Shown here in pieces: positions 60,644 to 64,000 of a stretch of DNA of 64,000 nucleotides. How positions within the stretch are numbered: the first letter of the stretch is position 1; each line of letters starts with the position of its first letter. Origin of the DNA: Tumebacillus algifaecis (GTDB taxonomy: Bacteria > Bacillota > Bacilli > Tumebacillales > Tumebacillaceae); the NCBI RefSeq assembly GCF_002243515.1, contig NZ_CP022657.1:1417001-1481000 (forward strand). Reading direction: 5' to 3'. The notes beneath the pieces are model-generated. The model searched no databases and had not been told where the DNA came from. It was given only the letters and a program-made list of their open reading frames with translations. The translations under genes and the position numbers were made by a program.

Positions 60644-61833
60644 TCCTCGCAGAAAAAAATGATCTGCTGCCGGGACCGTCCCTGCTGAAGGTGTTGCATG
60701 ACAAGCGGATCGAGAATGTTACCTTGCCGCCTTCGGTGCTCGCGATGTTGCCTGCCGACTCGTTGCCGCATCTGCGCACGGTGATTTCCGCAGGGGAAGC
60801 GTGTACACAGGAGATCGTCACGCGCTGGGCGACAGGCGGGCGCCGTTTTGTGAACGGGTACGGTCCGACCGAAAACACCGTTTGCACCACGCACGCTGTG
60901 CTGACGGCAGACTCGGATGTCCATATCGGTCGCCCCAACCGCAACGTCAACGTCTACATCCTCGATGCACACGGTCAGCCGACGCCGATCGGCGTGCCAG
61001 GTGAATTGTACATCGGCGGTGCGATGCTCGCTCGCGGCTACTTGAACCGCACCGACCTGACTGCAGAAAAATTCGTTTCCCACCCGCACCTCGTGAATGG
61101 GAAAGCCAAGCTGTACCGCACGGGCGACCTCGCGCGTTGGCGGGCGGACGGGACGATCGAATACATGGGCCGCCTCGACCATCAGGTCAAGCTGCGCGGG
61201 TTCCGCATCGAGCTAGGCGAGATCGAAGCGCTGCTCAGCGGCCAGTCCGGCGTGGGAAATGGCGTGGTGCTGGTTCGCGAAGACAAACCAGGTGAAAAGC
61301 GCCTCGTCGCTTATGTGACGACAAAAGCAGGTGCGGCGCTCACCGTGCCCGACTTGCGCCAAACGTTAAAAACGGAGTTGCCCGACTACATGGTGCCGTC
61401 GTTGTTCGTGTTGCTTGATGAATTTCCGCTCACGGCAAACGGCAAGATCGACCGCGGAGCGCTTCCAGCCCCGGATCGTGGCCGTGCGGTAGGTGCTGAG
61501 TATGTGGCACCTGCTTCAGAATTGGAGCAGCAGGTGACAGCGATTTGGCAGGAAGTGCTCGGCGTCGATCAGATCGGCGTACATGACAATTTCTTTGATC
61601 TCGGCGGCCATTCGCTGTTGATGGTACAAGTCCACGAGCGTCTCCAAGCGCAGATGCAGCGTGAGTTTTCCGTTGTGGAAATGTTCAAATATCCAACCGT
61701 CTTTGCCGTGGTCAAATTTTTACAACAAGACGTGGTGGCCAAGCATTCGATCGATGAAATTCGCGATCAAGCCAGCAAACAAAGAGAAGCGCTCAACAAG
61801 CGCAAGCAGTTGCTAAAAGATAGGAGGAAGTAA
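60640..61833 (+). CDS. C-terminal A-T part of the frameshifted FAAL-NRPS
   Basis: 397 residues opening at a TTG, with no ribosome binding site, and lacking the ATP-binding core of the A domain, so not functional alone. It carries the rest of the A domain (NGYGPTENTV, YRTGDLARW, LDHQVKLRGFRIELGEIE, ANGKIDRGALP), a T domain (Ser in LGGHSLLMV near 325) and the basic tail QREALNKRKQLLKDRRK that precedes PKS genes here. Joined across the frameshift, the specificity residues read about DAATIAGVCK, resembling aromatic codes such as DAWTIAAVCK (Phe) and DASTIAAVCK (Tyr); an aromatic residue is inferred. Everything downstream of the shift is intact, so the break is recent, artefactual or bypassed. Confidence 0.85.
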   Translation: MILAEKNDLLPGPSLLKVLHDKRIENVTLPPSVLAMLPADSLPHLRTVISAGEACTQEIVTRWATGGRRFVNGYGPTENTVCTTHAVLTADSDVHIGRPNRNVNVYILDAHGQPTPIGVPGELYIGGAMLARGYLNRTDLTAEKFVSHPHLVNGKAKLYRTGDLARWRADGTIEYMGRLDHQVKLRGFRIELGEIEALLSGQSGVGNGVVLVREDKPGEKRLVAYVTTKAGAALTVPDLRQTLKTELPDYMVPSLFVLLDEFPLTANGKIDRGALPAPDRGRAVGAEYVAPASELEQQVTAIWQEVLGVDQIGVHDNFFDLGGHSLLMVQVHERLQAQMQREFSVVEMFKYPTVFAVVKFLQQDVVAKHSIDEIRDQASKQREALNKRKQLLKDRRK

Positions 61834-61837
61834 GCAG

Positions 61838-64000
61838 ATGAGTGAGATCCAGGACTTGCAAGGGATTGCCATCATCGGGATGTCCGGTCGGTTCCCGGGC
61901 GCTGCGAACACCAAGGAATTTTGGGAGAACTTGAAAAATGGGGTGGAATCGATCCGCCCCCTTGCTGATGAGGAAGTGGAAGACTCCAACATCGACCGTG
62001 AAGACCCGAGCTACGTACAGGCAGCCGCGCCGCTCGAAGGGGCGGAGGATTTTGACGCGCCCTTCTTTGACATGGTGAAACGGGAAGCGGAAACGACCGA
62101 TCCCCAGCATCGCATCTTCTTGGAGTGTGCCTATGAAGCGCTCGAAGACAGCGGCTACGATGGCCGTTCGTACGATGGGCGGATCGCCGTGTTTGGCGGA
62201 GTAGGTCGCAACAGCTATTTGCAAAACCTGCTCTCCAACCCGGACATCGTCAATGCGGTCGGCTCGTACCAAGCGGGCATCGGCAACGATCACGACTTTT
62301 TGGCCACCCGCGTCGCTTACAAGTTGAACTTGCAAGGTCCGGCGATGACGGTGCAGACCGCCTGCTCGACATCGCTGGTCGCGGTGCACATGGCCTGCCA
62401 AAGCTTGCTCACCTATGAATCGGACATGGCGCTCGCTGGCGGCGCGTCTGTAAAATTTCCGCAAAAAGCGGGGTACCTGTGGCAAGAAGGAGGGATTTTC
62501 TCTCCGGACGGTCATTGTCGTGCCTTTGACGAAAATTCAGCGGGGATGGTCGTCGGGAACGGTGGCGGCGTCGTGTTGCTCAAGCGCCTTGAAGACGCAG
62601 TCGCAGATGGCGACACGATCTATGCGGTGATTCGCGCTTCAGCGATCAACAACGACGGCTCGAACAAAGTCGGCTACACCGCACCGAGCGTAGACCGTCA
62701 GGAAAGCGTGATCGCGCAGGCCATCGCCATCGCGGACATCGATCCGGCTTCGATCAGCTATGTCGAAGCGCACGGCACCGGAACGGCGCTCGGTGACCCG
62801 ATTGAAGTGGCAGCTCTGACGCAGGCGTTTAGGATGAGCACAGACGAGACGGGCTATTGCGCACTCGGTTCGGTCAAGACGAACGTCGGTCACCTCGACG
62901 CAGCGGCTGGTGTGACCGGCCTGATCAAAACGGTGCTCTCCTTGCACCACAAGCAGATTCCGCCGAGCCTGCATTTTGAAAATCCGAATCCGAAAATCGA
63001 CTTTGCCAACTCTCCGTTTTTCGTTAACACCGAACTTCGCGATTGGACCGCTTCAGCAGACGCCCCGCGCCGAGCGGGAGTCTCTTCGTTTGGCATCGGC
63101 GGCACCAACGCGCATGTCATTTTAGAAGAAGCTCCAGCAGTGGGAAGCTCAGCTGTGGCGAGCGATCTCAATCTGCTCGTGCTCTCGGCGAAAACGGAAT
63201 CGGCGCTCGCGAAATCGACAGACAATCTGGCTGCGCATCTGGAGCAGGAGCAAGACCTGAATCTGTCCGATGTGGCCTACACGTTGCAGACAGGTCGTGC
63301 AGCGTACAACCATCGCCGCATCGTCGTGGCCAAAGATCTGGCCGAGGCGGCACAGGCTTTGCGCGAACTCGATCCGAAAAAAGTGCAGTCGAGCGGACTG
63401 AAATCCAACCATACCCCGTCTGTCGCCTTCCTGTTCTCAGGTCAAGGTTCTCAGTATGCCAACATGGGTCGCGAGTTGTATGAATCGGAAGCAATTTTTA
63501 AAGAAGAGATCGACCGCTGTGCCTTGCTGTTGAAACCGCATCTCGGTCTTGACCTCCGCGACCTATTTTTCCCGGCGAAAGGCAATGAAGTGGATGCGCA
63601 GGAGCTGTTGAATCAAACGCAATTCACCCAGCCGGCACTGTTCGTCTTCGAGTATGCCTTGGCACAGCTTTGGCTGGCGCGCGGCGTGCAACCGGAGGCG
63701 ATGATCGGTCACTCGATCGGTGAATATACGGCAGCTGTGCTCGCAGGCGTCATGAACGTAGACGAAGCGTTGCCGCTCGTCGCGGCGCGTGGTCGCCTGA
63801 TGCAGGCGATGGAGCCAGGCTCGATGCTGGCGATTCCACTGCCTGAAGCTGATGTGGCAGCGCTGCTCCCGTCCGAACTTTCGATCGCAGGCGTGAACGG
63901 TCCGCAAGCGACCGTTGTCGCAGGCCCGACGGCGGCGATTGAGCACTTGGAAGCGGAGTTGCAAAAGCAAGACCTGCACTTCAAGCGACTTGATACCTCT
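61838..64000 (+). CDS. Type I polyketide synthase, KS-AT (partial, runs off window)
   Basis: The first 721 codons of a PKS, open to the window edge. It starts 4 bases after the previous stop, behind GATAGGAGG. The KS (about 7-430) has Cys176 in TACSTS and His in EAHGTGT and NVGHLDAAAG. The AT begins near 525 (FLFSGQGSQYANMG) with Ser626 in GHSIGEY and is cut before the HAFH/YASH position, so the extender unit cannot be read. The N-terminus (LQGIAIIGMSGRFPGA, then FWENLKNGVESI) is almost identical to that of the PKSs at 5092 and 32095. Whether it too has a degenerate KR lies outside the window. Confidence 0.92.
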   Translation, partial: MSEIQDLQGIAIIGMSGRFPGAANTKEFWENLKNGVESIRPLADEEVEDSNIDREDPSYVQAAAPLEGAEDFDAPFFDMVKREAETTDPQHRIFLECAYEALEDSGYDGRSYDGRIAVFGGVGRNSYLQNLLSNPDIVNAVGSYQAGIGNDHDFLATRVAYKLNLQGPAMTVQTACSTSLVAVHMACQSLLTYESDMALAGGASVKFPQKAGYLWQEGGIFSPDGHCRAFDENSAGMVVGNGGGVVLLKRLEDAVADGDTIYAVIRASAINNDGSNKVGYTAPSVDRQESVIAQAIAIADIDPASISYVEAHGTGTALGDPIEVAALTQAFRMSTDETGYCALGSVKTNVGHLDAAAGVTGLIKTVLSLHHKQIPPSLHFENPNPKIDFANSPFFVNTELRDWTASADAPRRAGVSSFGIGGTNAHVILEEAPAVGSSAVASDLNLLVLSAKTESALAKSTDNLAAHLEQEQDLNLSDVAYTLQTGRAAYNHRRIVVAKDLAEAAQALRELDPKKVQSSGLKSNHTPSVAFLFSGQGSQYANMGRELYESEAIFKEEIDRCALLLKPHLGLDLRDLFFPAKGNEVDAQELLNQTQFTQPALFVFEYALAQLWLARGVQPEAMIGHSIGEYTAAVLAGVMNVDEALPLVAARGRLMQAMEPGSMLAIPLPEADVAALLPSELSIAGVNGPQATVVAGPTAAIEHLEAELQKQDLHFKRLDTS

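Noticed and set aside
60625-60645. Programmed -1 ribosomal frameshifting at the G run
   Set aside because: The site is A-GGG-GGA, not a standard slippery heptamer, and I see no convincing stimulatory hairpin just downstream; a one-base indel or sequencing error is simpler.
1-64000. CRISPR arrays, tRNA or rRNA genes, insertion sequences, phage genes
   Set aside because: No regular short repeats, no cloverleaf or rRNA-like segments and no transposase or integrase frames were seen; the repeated sequence present is NRPS/PKS domain similarity.

Overview
The window reads as one 64-kb stretch of a spore-forming, Gram-positive Bacillales genome. The evidence is strong GGAGG-type ribosome binding sites, a YhcN/YlaJ-type sporulation lipoprotein, a small YjcZ-like Gly/Cys-rich protein and Bacillus-type stand-alone genes. 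The fairly high GC content together with large NRPS/PKS operons would suit the Alicyclobacillaceae (for example Tumebacillus), but that placement is inference. About 53 kb of the 64 kb encodes nonribosomal peptide synthetase (NRPS) and polyketide synthase (PKS) proteins in three blocks, all on the + strand.

Block 1 (139-14711): an NRPS with domains C-T-C-A-T (adenylation code close to proline), a PKS module KS-AT-KR-ACP, a free-standing condensation protein, an NRPS module C-A-T (glycine-type code), and a 45-codon small gene before a terminator. No thioesterase and no evident loader are present.

Middle (14763-21681): ordinary genes on both strands, with hairpin terminators after most of them: sporulation lipoprotein, small sporulation-type membrane protein, alpha/beta hydrolase, GNAT acetyltransferase, M3 oligopeptidase, DUF4931 protein and DUF418 membrane protein. 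They separate block 1 from block 2.

Block 2 (21949-56049): a PduX-like GHMP kinase on its own transcript, then a promoter (TTGATA-N17-TACAAT) driving six overlapping or closely spaced genes. In order these are an NRPS (vestigial C)-A-T-C-A-T, an NRPS C-A-T, a PKS KS-AT-KR-ACP, a free-standing luciferase-like monooxygenase, an NRPS C-A-T-E (threonine code) and a four-module NRPS (C-A-T)x4-TE. This looks like a complete line from an initiating A domain to thioesterase release. Predicted order of units: Val-like, Gln-like, Ile/Val-like, malonate (possibly oxidised), D-Thr, then four residues with codes I cannot assign.

Block 3 (56492-64000, continuing beyond the window): FAAL-ACP-C-A-T, a lipid-loading NRPS, followed by a third PKS that runs off the end. 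The FAAL-NRPS is broken by a one-base frameshift in a G run at about 60632-60636.

The three blocks share a common logic. Each has an NRPS ending in a short basic tail directly followed by a PKS starting at its KS. In blocks 1 and 2, where the PKS is complete, its ketoreductase has lost the catalytic Tyr and Asn, and its C-terminal acidic helix is followed by a protein with a shared helical N-terminus. The condensation domain acting next carries HHxxxDR instead of HHxxxDG. No phosphopantetheinyl transferase, exporter, regulator, tRNA, rRNA, CRISPR array or insertion sequence was seen.
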